Counted from the stretch's first letter, positions 51,177 through 60,758 are shown. The stretch is 64,000 nt of DNA from Anderseniella sp963698275 (GCA_963698275.1 CAVOQE010000001.1:1-64000); one strand, 5' to 3'. Notes: generated from the sequence alone by a model not told the origin. Program-made: numbers and translations.

Positions 51177-52181
51177 ATGAAATTTTTCAAAGCACTGGCA
51201 GTTGCCACCAGCTTTGTGGCCGTGTCAGCGACCGGTGCGCTGGCCAATTGTGATCCCGGCGAAGAGGTGATCAAGTTCAGCCACGTGACCAATACCGACA
51301 AGCATCCAAAAGGCATTGCCGCAACCTTGCTGGCAGACCGCGTCAACAAGGAAATGAACGGCAAGGCGTGCATGGAAGTGTTCCCGAACTCCTCGCTTTA
51401 TGATGACAACAAGGTGCTCGAAGCTCTCTTGTCAGGTGATGTGCAACTGGCGGCTCCGTCGTTGTCGAAGTTCGAGAAGTTCACCAAGAAATTCCGCCTG
51501 TTCGACCTGCCGTTCCTGTTTGAAGACATTAGTGCAGTTGACCGGTTCCAGACTTCTGCTGATGGCGAGAAGCTGAAAAACGCCATGAAGAAACGCGGCC
51601 TGCAGGGGCTGGCGTTCTGGCACAACGGCATGAAGCAGATGTCTGCCTCCAAACCATTGATTTCGCCGGAAGATGCCAGCGGTCTGAAATTCCGTGTGCA
51701 GGCATCGGATGTGCTGGTGGCGCAGTTTGAACAACTGGGTGCAAACCCGCAGAAGATGTCTTTCAAGGAAGTCTATGGCGGTCTGCAGACCAAGGTCATC
51801 GATGGTCAGGAAAACACCTGGTCGAACATCTATGGCAAGAAGTTCTTCGAGGTGCAGGACGGTGTGACGGAAACCAATCACGGCATCATCGATTACCTGG
51901 TTGTCACATCCGGCAAATGGTGGGAAGGGCTTGACCCTGCCGTGCGTGACCAGCTGGCGCAGATTCTCAATGAAGTCACCGAGACCCGCAATGCCGAGTC
52001 CACGGCGGTCAACGAAGCCAACAAGCAGAAGATCATCGAGTCCGGCGGTGTTGTCCGCACACTTGATGCAGCCCAGCGCAAAGCCTGGGTAGATGCGCTG
52101 AAGCCTGTATGGGCAAAGTTTGAAGCCGACATCGGCGCAGATCTGATCGAAGCAGCGCAGTCCTATAACAAGGGCAGCTAG
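51177..52181 (+). CDS. dctP: TRAP transporter solute-binding protein (DctP family)
   Basis: 334 residues with a signal peptide (MKFFKALAVATSFVAVSATG). KFSHVTNTDKHPKGIAATLL and SGLKFRVQASDVLVAQFEQL are DctP features; the arginine in KFRVQ usually binds a carboxylate. GGAGG precedes the ATG. A terminator-like hairpin follows it, after which dctQ and dctM come. The ligand is probably an organic acid or zwitterion; which one is not shown. Confidence 0.92.
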   Translation: MKFFKALAVATSFVAVSATGALANCDPGEEVIKFSHVTNTDKHPKGIAATLLADRVNKEMNGKACMEVFPNSSLYDDNKVLEALLSGDVQLAAPSLSKFEKFTKKFRLFDLPFLFEDISAVDRFQTSADGEKLKNAMKKRGLQGLAFWHNGMKQMSASKPLISPEDASGLKFRVQASDVLVAQFEQLGANPQKMSFKEVYGGLQTKVIDGQENTWSNIYGKKFFEVQDGVTETNHGIIDYLVVTSGKWWEGLDPAVRDQLAQILNEVTETRNAESTAVNEANKQKIIESGGVVRTLDAAQRKAWVDALKPVWAKFEADIGADLIEAAQSYNKGS

Positions 52182-52200
52182 GCTGTAAATCACACGAATT

Positions 52201-52245
52201 AACTCTGTCATCGGTATTCAAAGCCGGTGGCGGAGTTTTTTTTTA
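52201..52245 (+). terminator. Intra-operon terminator after dctP
   Basis: AACTC (52201-52205) and GAGTT (52233-52237) end a stem that also pairs CGG with CCG, followed by TTTTTTTT. It lies 20 bp after dctP and would make the binding protein more abundant than the membrane subunits. Confidence 0.7.
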
Positions 52246-52284
52246 TGTGCAAACCTTGTGCAGGGCAAACGGGAGGGATCGGTC

Positions 52285-52902
52285 ATGTCAGGGCAGGGAT
52301 CAGACACACGCACTTCAATCGGTGACACCATCGAAGAAACCTTCATGGCAGCCACGCTGGCCATCATGACACTGATAACGTTCGCGAACGTGGTGGCGCG
52401 CTACGTCTTCAATTCCAACATACTGTGGGCGCTTGAAACCACCGTCTTCCTGTTTGCCTGGCTGGTGCTGATGGGGGTCTCCTACGGCATCAAGAAACGC
52501 TTCCATATTGGCGTTGACGTGGTGGTGAACCTGTTACCCGCAGGTGCCCGGAAAGCCTGTTCGCTGTTTGCCGCGGTATGCTGCCTGGCCTTTGCCGTGC
52601 TGATGCTGAAAGGGGCGTGGGACTACTGGTCGCCGTTCATTGGCCCGCAGGCGTTTTATGAAACAGACGACGTGCCGATGCCGTTCTTCCTGCAGTTCTT
52701 CGCCGACTGGCTGAACGATGGCGAACGCTATGAGAAACTGCCGCGGTTTATCCCTTACGCGGTACTGCCTCTCAGCATGGCTCTGCTCCTGTATCGATTG
52801 CTGCAGGCGACCTGGCGCATAGCGACCGGCAAGGACGACATGCTGATTGTCTCCCATGAGGTAGAGGACCAGATCCCACCTGCCAAGAAAGAGGAGGGCT
52901 GA
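52285..52902 (+). CDS. dctQ: TRAP transporter small membrane subunit (DctQ)
   Basis: 205 residues from MSGQGSDTRTSIGDTIEETF with GGAGGGA upstream. Four membrane helices are visible (for example ALETTVFLFAWLVLMGVSYG). ITFANVVARYVFNSNILWAL is the DctQ signature region. It partners DctM and lies five bp before it. Confidence 0.88.
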   Translation: MSGQGSDTRTSIGDTIEETFMAATLAIMTLITFANVVARYVFNSNILWALETTVFLFAWLVLMGVSYGIKKRFHIGVDVVVNLLPAGARKACSLFAAVCCLAFAVLMLKGAWDYWSPFIGPQAFYETDDVPMPFFLQFFADWLNDGERYEKLPRFIPYAVLPLSMALLLYRLLQATWRIATGKDDMLIVSHEVEDQIPPAKKEEG

Positions 52903-52906
52903 TCCG

Positions 52907-54283
52907 ATGGAAGTCGCCCTGCTGTTTGGCCTGATCGTTGGTCTTATGCTGGTTGGTGTGCCGATCGCGTTTGCACTCGGTCTTTCGAGTATCACATTCC
53001 TGCTGCTGCACTCCGGCACGTCATTGTCGTCCATAGCCCAGACGCTGTTTTCCGCGTTTGACGGGCATTACACACTGCTTGCCATTCCGTTTTTCATTCT
53101 CGCATCCAGCTTCATGTCCACCGGTGGGGTGGCCCGGCGCATCATCCGGTTTTCCATTGCACTGGTGGGACATTTCCAGGGTGGGCTGGCAATCGCAGGC
53201 GTCGTTGCCTGCATGATGTTTGCTGCCCTGTCGGGGTCGTCTCCGGCAACTGTCGTGGCCATCGGGTCGATTGTCATCGCCGGCATGCGGCAGGTCGGCT
53301 ATTCACGCGAATTCGCCGCCGGTGTCATCTGCAATGCCGGTACGCTGGGTATCCTGATCCCGCCGTCCATCGTCATGGTGGTCTATGCCGCTGCCACGGA
53401 TGTGTCGGTTGGCCGGATGTTCCTGGCAGGTGTTTTCCCCGGACTGCTGGCCGGATTCATGCTGATGGCCGGGATTTTTGTCTGGGCCAAGTGGAAAGGC
53501 CTGCCGTCGCAACCCTGGAAAGGCTGGGGCGAAGTGTGGGACGCCGGCCGCGATGCGGGCTGGGGCCTGATGCTGATCATCATCATTCTCGGTGGTATTT
53601 ACGGCGGTATCTTCACCCCGACCGAGGCCGCAGCTGTCTCGGCAGTGTATGCCTTCATCATCGCAAATTTCGTCTACAAGGACATGGGGCCTTTGGCGAC
53701 TGCCGAAGGTGAACCAAACCGGCCGTTCTTGCGTCATCTTTCCAGCCTGTTGACGGTGATTTCCCACCCGGATACCCGCAAGACGCTGGTGGACGCCGGC
53801 AAGCTGACCATCATGCTGATGTTCATCATCGCCAATGCATTGATCCTCAAGCACGTGCTGACCGAAGAGCGCATCCCGCAACTGATTACTGAAGCCATGC
53901 TGGCGGCCGGTTTCGGGCCGATCATGTTCCTGATCATCGTCAATGTAATTCTGCTGATTGGCGGGCAGTTCATGGAGCCGTCGGGCCTGCTGGTGATCGT
54001 GGCGCCGCTGGTGTTTCCGATTGCCGTTGAACTGGGCATTGACCCTATTCACTTAGGGATCATCATGGTGGTGAACATGGAAATCGGCATGATAACCCCG
54101 CCGGTCGGCCTGAACCTGTTTGTCACAGCCGGTGTCGCCCAGATGTCGGTGGTCAATGTCGTCAAGGCAGCTCTGCCATGGGTTGGAATCATGTTCGTGT
54201 TCCTGATCCTGATCACCTATATACCGATCATCTCAACCTGGTTGCCGACCACGTTGATGGGACCGGAAATCATCACGAAATAG
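52907..54283 (+). CDS. dctM: TRAP transporter large membrane subunit (DctM)
   Basis: 458 residues with about twelve membrane helices. SGSSPATVVAIGSIVIAGMR, NAGTLGILIPPSIVMVVYAA and GIFTPTEAAAVSAVYAFIIA are conserved DctM segments. It forms the channel for sodium-driven solute uptake, fed by DctP. It is followed by hyuA within 38 bp, which links import to the hydantoinase pair. Confidence 0.94.
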   Translation: MEVALLFGLIVGLMLVGVPIAFALGLSSITFLLLHSGTSLSSIAQTLFSAFDGHYTLLAIPFFILASSFMSTGGVARRIIRFSIALVGHFQGGLAIAGVVACMMFAALSGSSPATVVAIGSIVIAGMRQVGYSREFAAGVICNAGTLGILIPPSIVMVVYAAATDVSVGRMFLAGVFPGLLAGFMLMAGIFVWAKWKGLPSQPWKGWGEVWDAGRDAGWGLMLIIIILGGIYGGIFTPTEAAAVSAVYAFIIANFVYKDMGPLATAEGEPNRPFLRHLSSLLTVISHPDTRKTLVDAGKLTIMLMFIIANALILKHVLTEERIPQLITEAMLAAGFGPIMFLIIVNVILLIGGQFMEPSGLLVIVAPLVFPIAVELGIDPIHLGIIMVVNMEIGMITPPVGLNLFVTAGVAQMSVVNVVKAALPWVGIMFVFLILITYIPIISTWLPTTLMGPEIITK

Positions 54284-54321
54284 GTTACGGGTTTTTAGGT
54301 TGTGATACGGAGTTTGGTTGC

Positions 54322-56427
54322 ATGGGGTCAGGTACAGCGCAGCCGGTTCGCGCCGGTGTGGATATTGGCGGCACATTTACCGATGTTGCCCTGGAAGTAG
54401 ACGGCGAGATCATCTCCACCAAGGTGCTGACCGACCATGAAAGCCCGGACAGGGCGGTGGTGCTGGCGCTGCGGCAGGTCACCGAGCGGGCAGGCATAGA
54501 CGCCTCGAAAATCTCGATGGTGATCCATGGCACGACCCTGGTGACCAATGCGCTGATCCAGCGCCGTGGCGCCAGGACAGCTTTCATCACCACGGAAGGG
54601 TTTCGCGATGTTATCGAGATGCGCAATGAGAACCGCTTCGAGCAATACGACCTCAATATTGTGTTGCCGAAGCCCCTGGTGGACCGCGCGCATCGGCTGA
54701 CCTTGTCGGAGCGCATGGATTCCACCGGCAAAGTGCTGAAACCCCTTGATCCGGCTGAAGCAGAAGCGCTGGCGGAAAAAGTTGCCGGTGGTGGTTATGA
54801 GGCAGTGGCGGTTGGCCTGATGCATGCCTATGCAAATCCTGCCCATGAGCGTGCCATGGCCGCTGCCCTGGCAAAGGCCTGTCCTGATGTTGTTGTGTCC
54901 GTATCATCGGCTGTATCGCCTCAGATGCGTGAGTTTGAGCGCTTCAACACGGTCATCGCCAATGCCTATGTGCAGCCCATGGCAAAAGCCTATCTGGGCC
55001 GTCTCGTGGACCAGTTGGCGGCGATCGGCATTTCGTGCCCGGTATTTCTGATGCACTCCGGCGGGGGCATCATTTCCATTGAGACGGCTATGCAGTTTCC
55101 GGTTCGCCTGCTTGAGTCCGGACCCGCAGGCGGGGCGATTTACGCCGCCAATTTTGCCCTCAGTCATGGCCTGTCGAAAGTCGTTTCGTTTGATATGGGC
55201 GGTACCACTGCCAAGATATGCCTGATCGAGGACGGCAAGCCCAAGACAGCCAACCGGTTCGAAGTGGCACGGACCTATCGCTTCAAGAAAGGCTCCGGCA
55301 TGCCGGTGTCAACGCCGGTGGTGGAGATGGTTGAGATCGGTGCCGGCGGCGGCTCCATCGCCCACGTGGATGACATGAACCAGATCCGTGTCGGGCCGCA
55401 AAGCGCGGGATCAGAGCCTGGCCCGGCGTGCTATCAGCGCGGCGGCAAGCGCCCGGCAGTGACCGATGCCAATCTGGTACTGGGCAAGATAGATGCGGAA
55501 AATTTCGCCGGTGGCAGCATTGTTCTGTCGGCCGCAAATGCCGAACAGGCCCTTGAAACGGATATCGGAAAACCTCTGGGCATGGATGTCGCTGCTGCGG
55601 CGTTCGGCACGACGGAGATGGTGGATGAAAACATGGCCAATGCAGCGCGTGTTCATGCGGTTGAAAACGGCAAGGATGTCTCGCAGTTTGCGCTGATCGC
55701 GTTTGGTGGCGGTGCGCCGCTTCATGCCTGCCGACAGGCTGAAAAGCTGGGTATGCGGGATATCATCGTTCCTCCGGGCGCAGGCGTCGGGTCAGCCATC
55801 GGGTTCCTGCGGGCGCCGTTTTCCTACGAAGAAACCCGTGGTGCGTTCCTCCGGCTGAGCAGCTTCGATGCTGATCGCATCAATCAATTGCTGCGCGAAA
55901 TGCAGGCGACGGCAGCCGCATTTGTGCGCCATGGCGTTGGTGATGCACGCACCGAGACACGGATTGTTGCGTTCATGCGCTATCGCGGGCAGGGCTGGGA
56001 GATACCTGTTCCAATACCGGCCCAGCAGTTTGAAGCAGGTGATGTTGCGCTGTTTACATCAGAGTTTGAGAAGGTCTACCGGGGCTTGTTCGGGCGCACC
56101 ATTGATGATCTTGACATTGAGATTGCCAATTGGTCGGTGGTGGTCACAACACCTTTGCCGGATGTGGCAAAACTGGAAAATCAAACGCGGTTGCGCGAGG
56201 CCGCAGTGTCTCGAACACGGCGCTTCCTTGATGCGCACACGCGGCAGTTTGTGGACGGGTCCGAGGTCATGCGGGCAGGCCTGGTCCCGGGCGATTACGT
56301 CGATGGCCCGGCGCTTATCGTGGAAGATGAAACCTGTACCATCGTGACCAGCTCTTTCACGGCTGTTGTTCAGGCCGATGGTGCATTGTGGATCAGTGTC
56401 AAACAGGGCAGGGAGACAAGCCAATGA
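54322..56427 (+). CDS. Hydantoinase A / 5-oxoprolinase-type ATPase subunit
   Basis: 701 residues. RAGVDIGGTFTDVALEVDGE is the ATP-binding region of the hydantoinase/oxoprolinase family. ISMVIHGTTLVTNALIQRRG, LLESGPAGGAIYAANFALSH and KVVSFDMGGTTAKICLIEDG follow as in N-methylhydantoinase A. It hydrolyses a lactam or hydantoin ring with ATP, together with HyuB. The ATG follows CGGAG at a long distance; the frame is open further upstream but without support. The substrate is unknown. Confidence 0.92.
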   Translation: MGSGTAQPVRAGVDIGGTFTDVALEVDGEIISTKVLTDHESPDRAVVLALRQVTERAGIDASKISMVIHGTTLVTNALIQRRGARTAFITTEGFRDVIEMRNENRFEQYDLNIVLPKPLVDRAHRLTLSERMDSTGKVLKPLDPAEAEALAEKVAGGGYEAVAVGLMHAYANPAHERAMAAALAKACPDVVVSVSSAVSPQMREFERFNTVIANAYVQPMAKAYLGRLVDQLAAIGISCPVFLMHSGGGIISIETAMQFPVRLLESGPAGGAIYAANFALSHGLSKVVSFDMGGTTAKICLIEDGKPKTANRFEVARTYRFKKGSGMPVSTPVVEMVEIGAGGGSIAHVDDMNQIRVGPQSAGSEPGPACYQRGGKRPAVTDANLVLGKIDAENFAGGSIVLSAANAEQALETDIGKPLGMDVAAAAFGTTEMVDENMANAARVHAVENGKDVSQFALIAFGGGAPLHACRQAEKLGMRDIIVPPGAGVGSAIGFLRAPFSYEETRGAFLRLSSFDADRINQLLREMQATAAAFVRHGVGDARTETRIVAFMRYRGQGWEIPVPIPAQQFEAGDVALFTSEFEKVYRGLFGRTIDDLDIEIANWSVVVTTPLPDVAKLENQTRLREAAVSRTRRFLDAHTRQFVDGSEVMRAGLVPGDYVDGPALIVEDETCTIVTSSFTAVVQADGALWISVKQGRETSQ

Positions 56428-58040
56428 GCGAGTTGGGAAATGTCGACAACCAGATCATGTGGAACCGGCTCATTGCGGTTGTTGAAGAACAGGCCACCAC
56501 GCTGATCCGGACGGCGTTTTCGACCTCGGTGCGCGAAGCCGGAGATCTGTCCGCAGGGGTCTATGACAGGCGCGGGCGCATGATGGCGCAGGCGGTGACC
56601 GGTACGCCGGGCCATGTAAATGCCATGGCGGAATCGGTTTCCCATTTCATGGAAGAGATCGGGCTTCAGAACATGTTTGAAGGTGATGTGTACATCACCA
56701 ATGATCCGTGGAAGGGGACCGGCCACCTGCACGATTTCACGGTTGTCACCCCGTCTTTCCGGGCCGGTGTGCTGGTCGGGTTTTTCGCCTCTACGGCGCA
56801 TGTGGTTGACGTTGGCGGGCGCGGCTTCGGGCCGGATGCCAATGAAGTTTATGAAGAAGGCATCCTGGTGCCGATCATGAAGTTCGCCGAACGCGGCGAG
56901 GTGAGCCAGCCGCTGATCAAGATCGTGCGCAACAATGTGCGTGAAGCCGATCAGGTTGTCGGTGACATCTACTCGCTTGCAGCCTGCAATGAGGCCGGCG
57001 ACAACCGGTTGCAGGACATGATGGACGAGTTCCGGCTCGATGACCTGGAAGGGCTGTCAGACTTCATCATGGATACCAGCCGCGATGCCACCCATGCCAG
57101 AATTGCAGCCCTGAAGGACGGCACATACAGCAACGACATGACAGCAGACGGTTATGATGCACCGGTGGTGATGAAAGTTGCGCTGACGATCAACGGGGAT
57201 GATCTTGTGGCAGACTTTGAGGGCACCTCAGGTGTCAGCAAATTCGGCGTCAACGTGCCCGCAGTCTATACCCGCGCCTATGCCTGTTACGGCCTGAAAT
57301 GCGCCATTGCCCCGGAAGTGCCGAACAATGCCGGCTCGCTTGAGCCTTTCCGGATTATTGCCCCTGCAGGCAGCATATTGAATGCACCGCGTCCGTCAGC
57401 CGTGTCGGTGCGCCATGTCACGGGGCAGATGTTGCCGGACGTTGTGCTCGGCGCCTTGCACAAATGCATGGGCGGGGTGGTGCCGGCTGAAGGGTCAAGC
57501 AGTTTATGGAATGTCCAGATCGCTGCCCGTCCGGTTGATCCGATGTCGGGCCTGCCGCGGTCGGAAGTCCTGATGTTCAACTCCGGAGGAACCGGTGGCA
57601 GGCCGACACTGGATGGTCTGAACGCAACAGCGTTTCCGTCGGGTGTGAGCACCATGTCTGTCGAGGCGACGGAGCAGGTTGGCCCCATTACCGTGTGGCG
57701 CAAGGAACTGCGGTCGGGATCGGGCGGCGCCGGCATGTATCGCGGCGGGTTGGGGCAGGTGATCGAAATTGCACCAAATGAAGGCTACGAATTTTTCTTC
57801 AATGCCATGTTTGACCGCATCAAGCATGCCCCGCGCGGGCGCGAGGGCGGCGGAGCCGGTGCTGCAGGCAGTGTGGAACTGGATGACGGGACCAGGCTTG
57901 CCGGCAAGGGCAGGCAGCATGTACCCGAAGACCGGCGCCTGGTGCTGAAACTGCCAGGTGGTGGTGGGTACGGAGATCCCGCAGACAGATCAGCGGAATT
58001 GATCGAGGCGGATATTGAAGGTGAATATGTTATCCGCTGA
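56424..58040 (+). CDS. Hydantoinase B / 5-oxoprolinase-type subunit
   Basis: 538 residues. VEEQATTLIRTAFSTSVREA and YITNDPWKGTGHLHDFTVVT are family motifs, and MFNSGGTGGRPTLDGLNATA and GGGGYGDP near the end complete it. It carries the ring-binding side of the enzyme. Its ATG overlaps the stop of the A subunit (ATGA), as usual for this pair. Confidence 0.93.
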   Translation: MSELGNVDNQIMWNRLIAVVEEQATTLIRTAFSTSVREAGDLSAGVYDRRGRMMAQAVTGTPGHVNAMAESVSHFMEEIGLQNMFEGDVYITNDPWKGTGHLHDFTVVTPSFRAGVLVGFFASTAHVVDVGGRGFGPDANEVYEEGILVPIMKFAERGEVSQPLIKIVRNNVREADQVVGDIYSLAACNEAGDNRLQDMMDEFRLDDLEGLSDFIMDTSRDATHARIAALKDGTYSNDMTADGYDAPVVMKVALTINGDDLVADFEGTSGVSKFGVNVPAVYTRAYACYGLKCAIAPEVPNNAGSLEPFRIIAPAGSILNAPRPSAVSVRHVTGQMLPDVVLGALHKCMGGVVPAEGSSSLWNVQIAARPVDPMSGLPRSEVLMFNSGGTGGRPTLDGLNATAFPSGVSTMSVEATEQVGPITVWRKELRSGSGGAGMYRGGLGQVIEIAPNEGYEFFFNAMFDRIKHAPRGREGGGAGAAGSVELDDGTRLAGKGRQHVPEDRRLVLKLPGGGGYGDPADRSAELIEADIEGEYVIR

Positions 58041-58088
58041 ACCACGAAACTGACCACTTTCACAGAATTGGAGTTGCAGGACTCCAGG

Positions 58089-58215
58089 TGATCCGGGGGG
58101 TGCAGGGGCAGTTAAATATTAGCAGTTGACCTTGGGATAGGCTTTACAATCCTCAGTGTTCTGCTCCATGTTTAAAAATTACCCGGGGGGCGCAGGGACA
58201 TTTAGGGTAGTGAGC
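58089..58215. repeat. Duplicated sequence upstream of the ABC binding-protein gene
   Basis: GATCCGGGGGGTGCAGGGGC (58091 on) and TACCCGGGGGGCGCAGGGAC (58181 on) are about 90 bp apart, and both are followed by CA(G/T)TTA. They sit between hyuB and the binding-protein gene. They could be paired regulator sites. Confidence 0.5.
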
Positions 58216-58239
58216 AAAATTACAAACGGGATTTACCAC

Positions 58240-59010
58240 ATGAAAAATTTCAAGAACCTGGCCTTGGCAGCCCTCGCTGTGGCTGTAATGAGCGGCAGCG
58301 CATACGCGGCGGACTGGACGAAAATCAGGATTGGTACCGAAGGTGCCTACAAGCCGTTCAACTACATTGATTCCAATGGCGAATTGCAGGGATTTGATGT
58401 CGAGATCGCCAAGGCGCTGTGCGCTGAAATGAAGGCTGAATGCAGTTTTGTTGCCCAGGATTGGGATGGCATAATCCCGGCTTTGCTGGCCAAGAAATAC
58501 GATGTGATCATCGCATCGATGTCGATCACCGAAGAGCGTATGAAAAAGGTTGATTTCACTGACAAGTATTATAATACGCCAGCCAAGTTCGTCGCCAAAA
58601 AAGGGTCCGGCATGTCAGACACAAGCCCGTCTGGCCTGAAGGGCAAGACACTGGGTGCGCAGTCTTCAACCACGCATTCAACCTACCTTGAAGACAATTA
58701 CAAGGATTCGACCGTCAAGCTTTATGCCACGCAGGATGAAGCCAATGCCGACCTGGCCGCGGGCCGTCTTGATGCAGTTCTGGCCGACAGTGTGGTCATT
58801 CTCGACTGGCTTGGTGGTGACGGGTCGTGCTGCGAACACGTTGGCGAAACCCACAATGATCCCAAGTGGTTCGGCCTGGGTGCCGGCATGGCAGTACGCA
58901 AGGGTGAAGATGAATTGAAGGGCAAGCTGAATACAGCTCTGGCTGCAATTCTTGAAAACGGCACCTACAAAAAGATCAACGACAAGTATTTCCCATTCTC
59001 GGTTTACTGA
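58240..59010 (+). CDS. ABC transporter solute-binding protein, polar amino acids
   Basis: 256 residues with a signal peptide (MKNFKNLALAALAVAVMSGS). IRIGTEGAYKPFNYIDSNGE, LQGFDVEIAKALCAEMKAEC and LLAKKYDVIIASMSITEERM are the HisJ/ArgT signature. It likely binds a basic or polar amino acid or related amine. A terminator follows before the permease genes. Confidence 0.92.
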   Translation: MKNFKNLALAALAVAVMSGSAYAADWTKIRIGTEGAYKPFNYIDSNGELQGFDVEIAKALCAEMKAECSFVAQDWDGIIPALLAKKYDVIIASMSITEERMKKVDFTDKYYNTPAKFVAKKGSGMSDTSPSGLKGKTLGAQSSTTHSTYLEDNYKDSTVKLYATQDEANADLAAGRLDAVLADSVVILDWLGGDGSCCEHVGETHNDPKWFGLGAGMAVRKGEDELKGKLNTALAAILENGTYKKINDKYFPFSVY

Positions 59011-59039
59011 TAAGTCAGCTTCACCTGCTATACATTGAC

Positions 59040-59073
59040 GCCCGTCGTGCTACAGTCACGGCGGGCAGTTTTT
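59040..59073 (+). terminator. Terminator after the binding-protein gene
   Basis: GCCCGTCGTG (59040-59049) pairs with CACGGCGGGC (59057-59066) with one wobble pair, followed by AGTTTTTA. It ends most transcripts after the binding-protein gene, with lower read-through to the permeases. Confidence 0.75.
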
Positions 59074-59097
59074 ATGCAAGGGTGAGTCAATGGTCAT

Positions 59098-59811
59098 ATG
59101 ATGGACCTGATTACACAACTGGCCTGGGGGCCTAACGGGTGGGGCGACGAACTTGCCGCCGGCACCTTGCTGACGGTCAGCCTTGCGCTGGCAACCTTGC
59201 CATTTGGTCTGGCAATCGGCCTGCTGGTTGCGGTGGCCAAGACTTCCGGCGACAAGTCGCTGCAAACGGCAGCCAACATATATACCACCATTTTTCGCGG
59301 ATTACCGGAGCTTTTAACCCTGCTCATCGTCTATTATGGCGGGCAGATCGTCTTGCAGCGAGTATTAGCGCTGTTTACCGACGCCTATGTCGAGGTCAAC
59401 GGTTTTGTCGCAGGCATGGTGGCTCTGGGCCTGGTGTTTTCGGCATTTTCGAGCGAGGTGTTCGCCTCCGCGTTCAAGGGAATTCCGGCCGGTCAGCCGG
59501 AAGCAGCGCAAGCGCTGGGCATGACCCGCTGGCAGGCTTTTCGGCTGGTCACACTGCCGCAACTTATCAGGCTGTCGATTGGTGGTTTGAGCAATTTGTG
59601 GCTGATCCTGCTCAAGGAAACCTCGCTGGTTTCGGTAATCGCACTTAATGATTTGTTACGAAACACCAATATTGCGGTTGGATCGACCAAGCAGCCATTG
59701 TTCTTCTACTCTGTGGCGCTGCTGATCTATCTGGTGCTCTCGCTCATATCAGCCAAAGGTCTGGGCGCGGTGGAAGCCCATGTCAAACGCGGGGAGCAGC
59801 GCACGGCATGA
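59098..59811 (+). CDS. ABC transporter permease, HisQ-type
   Basis: 237 residues with about five helices. EVFASAFKGIPAGQPEAAQA and LGMTRWQAFRLVTLPQLIRL form the EAA loop that contacts the ATPase. Its stop overlaps the next gene's start (ATGA). Partner of the HisM-type gene. Confidence 0.92.
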   Translation: MMDLITQLAWGPNGWGDELAAGTLLTVSLALATLPFGLAIGLLVAVAKTSGDKSLQTAANIYTTIFRGLPELLTLLIVYYGGQIVLQRVLALFTDAYVEVNGFVAGMVALGLVFSAFSSEVFASAFKGIPAGQPEAAQALGMTRWQAFRLVTLPQLIRLSIGGLSNLWLILLKETSLVSVIALNDLLRNTNIAVGSTKQPLFFYSVALLIYLVLSLISAKGLGAVEAHVKRGEQRTA

Positions 59812-60641
59812 GCGATACAACCATTCCGATAATCGAAGCCAGGACTCCACCGCCTGAAGCCATTCGCAAATGGACGGTGTCACGCATCGCCGGGACAGCG
59901 CTGTGCGGGGTGTGGATTGCGCTTGGAGCAGGTCTGGCCTGGTCGCTTTATTCGGCCTTCGATCCGGACGTTTTCTTCAAATACATACCCAAAATGGCTG
60001 AAGGGCTGATCATCACTGTCAAACTGGTGGTGTTTTCGATCTTCTTCGGCGGGCTGCTCGCCATTCCAATGGCGCTGGCGCGCATGTCGAAGTCTGAAAT
60101 CGTGCGGGGATGTGCGTTTGGCTATGTGTATTTTTTCAGGGGCACACCGCTGCTGGGACAGATGTTCCTGATGTATTATGGTGCCGGGCAGTTTGTGGAC
60201 CAGTTGCAGTCGGCAGGCCTGTGGTGGTTCTTTAAAGACGCCTATAATTGTGTGCTGCTGACCTTCGTCCTCAACACGACTGCCTACCAGGCCGAGATCT
60301 ACAAGACCGCCATTGAATCCATTCCGCGCGGCCAGCGCGAAGCGGCTGAGACACTTGGCCTGAAAAAGGGTGTGACGTTCTGGAAGATCATTTTCCCGCA
60401 AGCCATGATCACCGCCTTGCGGCCGCTTGGCAATGAGATCATCCTGATGATCAAAGGCTCCGCAGTTGCCAGCCTGGTGACCGTGTTTGACCTGATGGGC
60501 GCCACAAAACTGGCGTTCTCACGCACCTTCGACTTCAACGTCTATCTGTGGGCGGCGATCATCTATTTCTCCATTGTGGAAACGCTTCGCAGAACCTGGG
60601 ACTGGCTGGAAATCCGCCTTACACGGCACCTGGTGCGGTAG
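59808..60641 (+). CDS. ABC transporter permease, HisM-type
   Basis: 277 residues with five to six helices. AIESIPRGQREAAETLGLKK is the EAA loop. FRGTPLLGQMFLMYYGAGQF is the usual amino-acid permease signature. No ATPase gene lies beside it in this window, so the ATP-hydrolysing subunit must be elsewhere or shared. Confidence 0.92.
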   Translation: MSDTTIPIIEARTPPPEAIRKWTVSRIAGTALCGVWIALGAGLAWSLYSAFDPDVFFKYIPKMAEGLIITVKLVVFSIFFGGLLAIPMALARMSKSEIVRGCAFGYVYFFRGTPLLGQMFLMYYGAGQFVDQLQSAGLWWFFKDAYNCVLLTFVLNTTAYQAEIYKTAIESIPRGQREAAETLGLKKGVTFWKIIFPQAMITALRPLGNEIILMIKGSAVASLVTVFDLMGATKLAFSRTFDFNVYLWAAIIYFSIVETLRRTWDWLEIRLTRHLVR

Positions 60642-60758
60642 TTAATCTGCAATACCTGTTTTCTGATTTTCCATAGCCAGTTTCACAGCTTTTCTCGAAG
60701 CTTTATCTGCAATCCCTGTCGCCGGGTTCTTGCTCTTCCCGTCAATTGGTGAAAGCAT
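60642..60758 (-). CDS. Very small ORF with an internal TGIAD repeat (38 aa)
   Basis: On the minus strand it reads MLSPIDGKSKNPATGIADKA, and ends again with TGIAD. AGGGG lies just before the ATG, very close. Its stop codon directly adjoins the hisM-type stop on the other strand. The paired DNA segments TATCTGCAATCCCTGT and TAATCTGCAATACCTGT underlie the peptide repeat. It is an unproven small gene. Confidence 0.3.
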   Translation of the reverse strand: MLSPIDGKSKNPATGIADKASRKAVKLAMENQKTGIAD

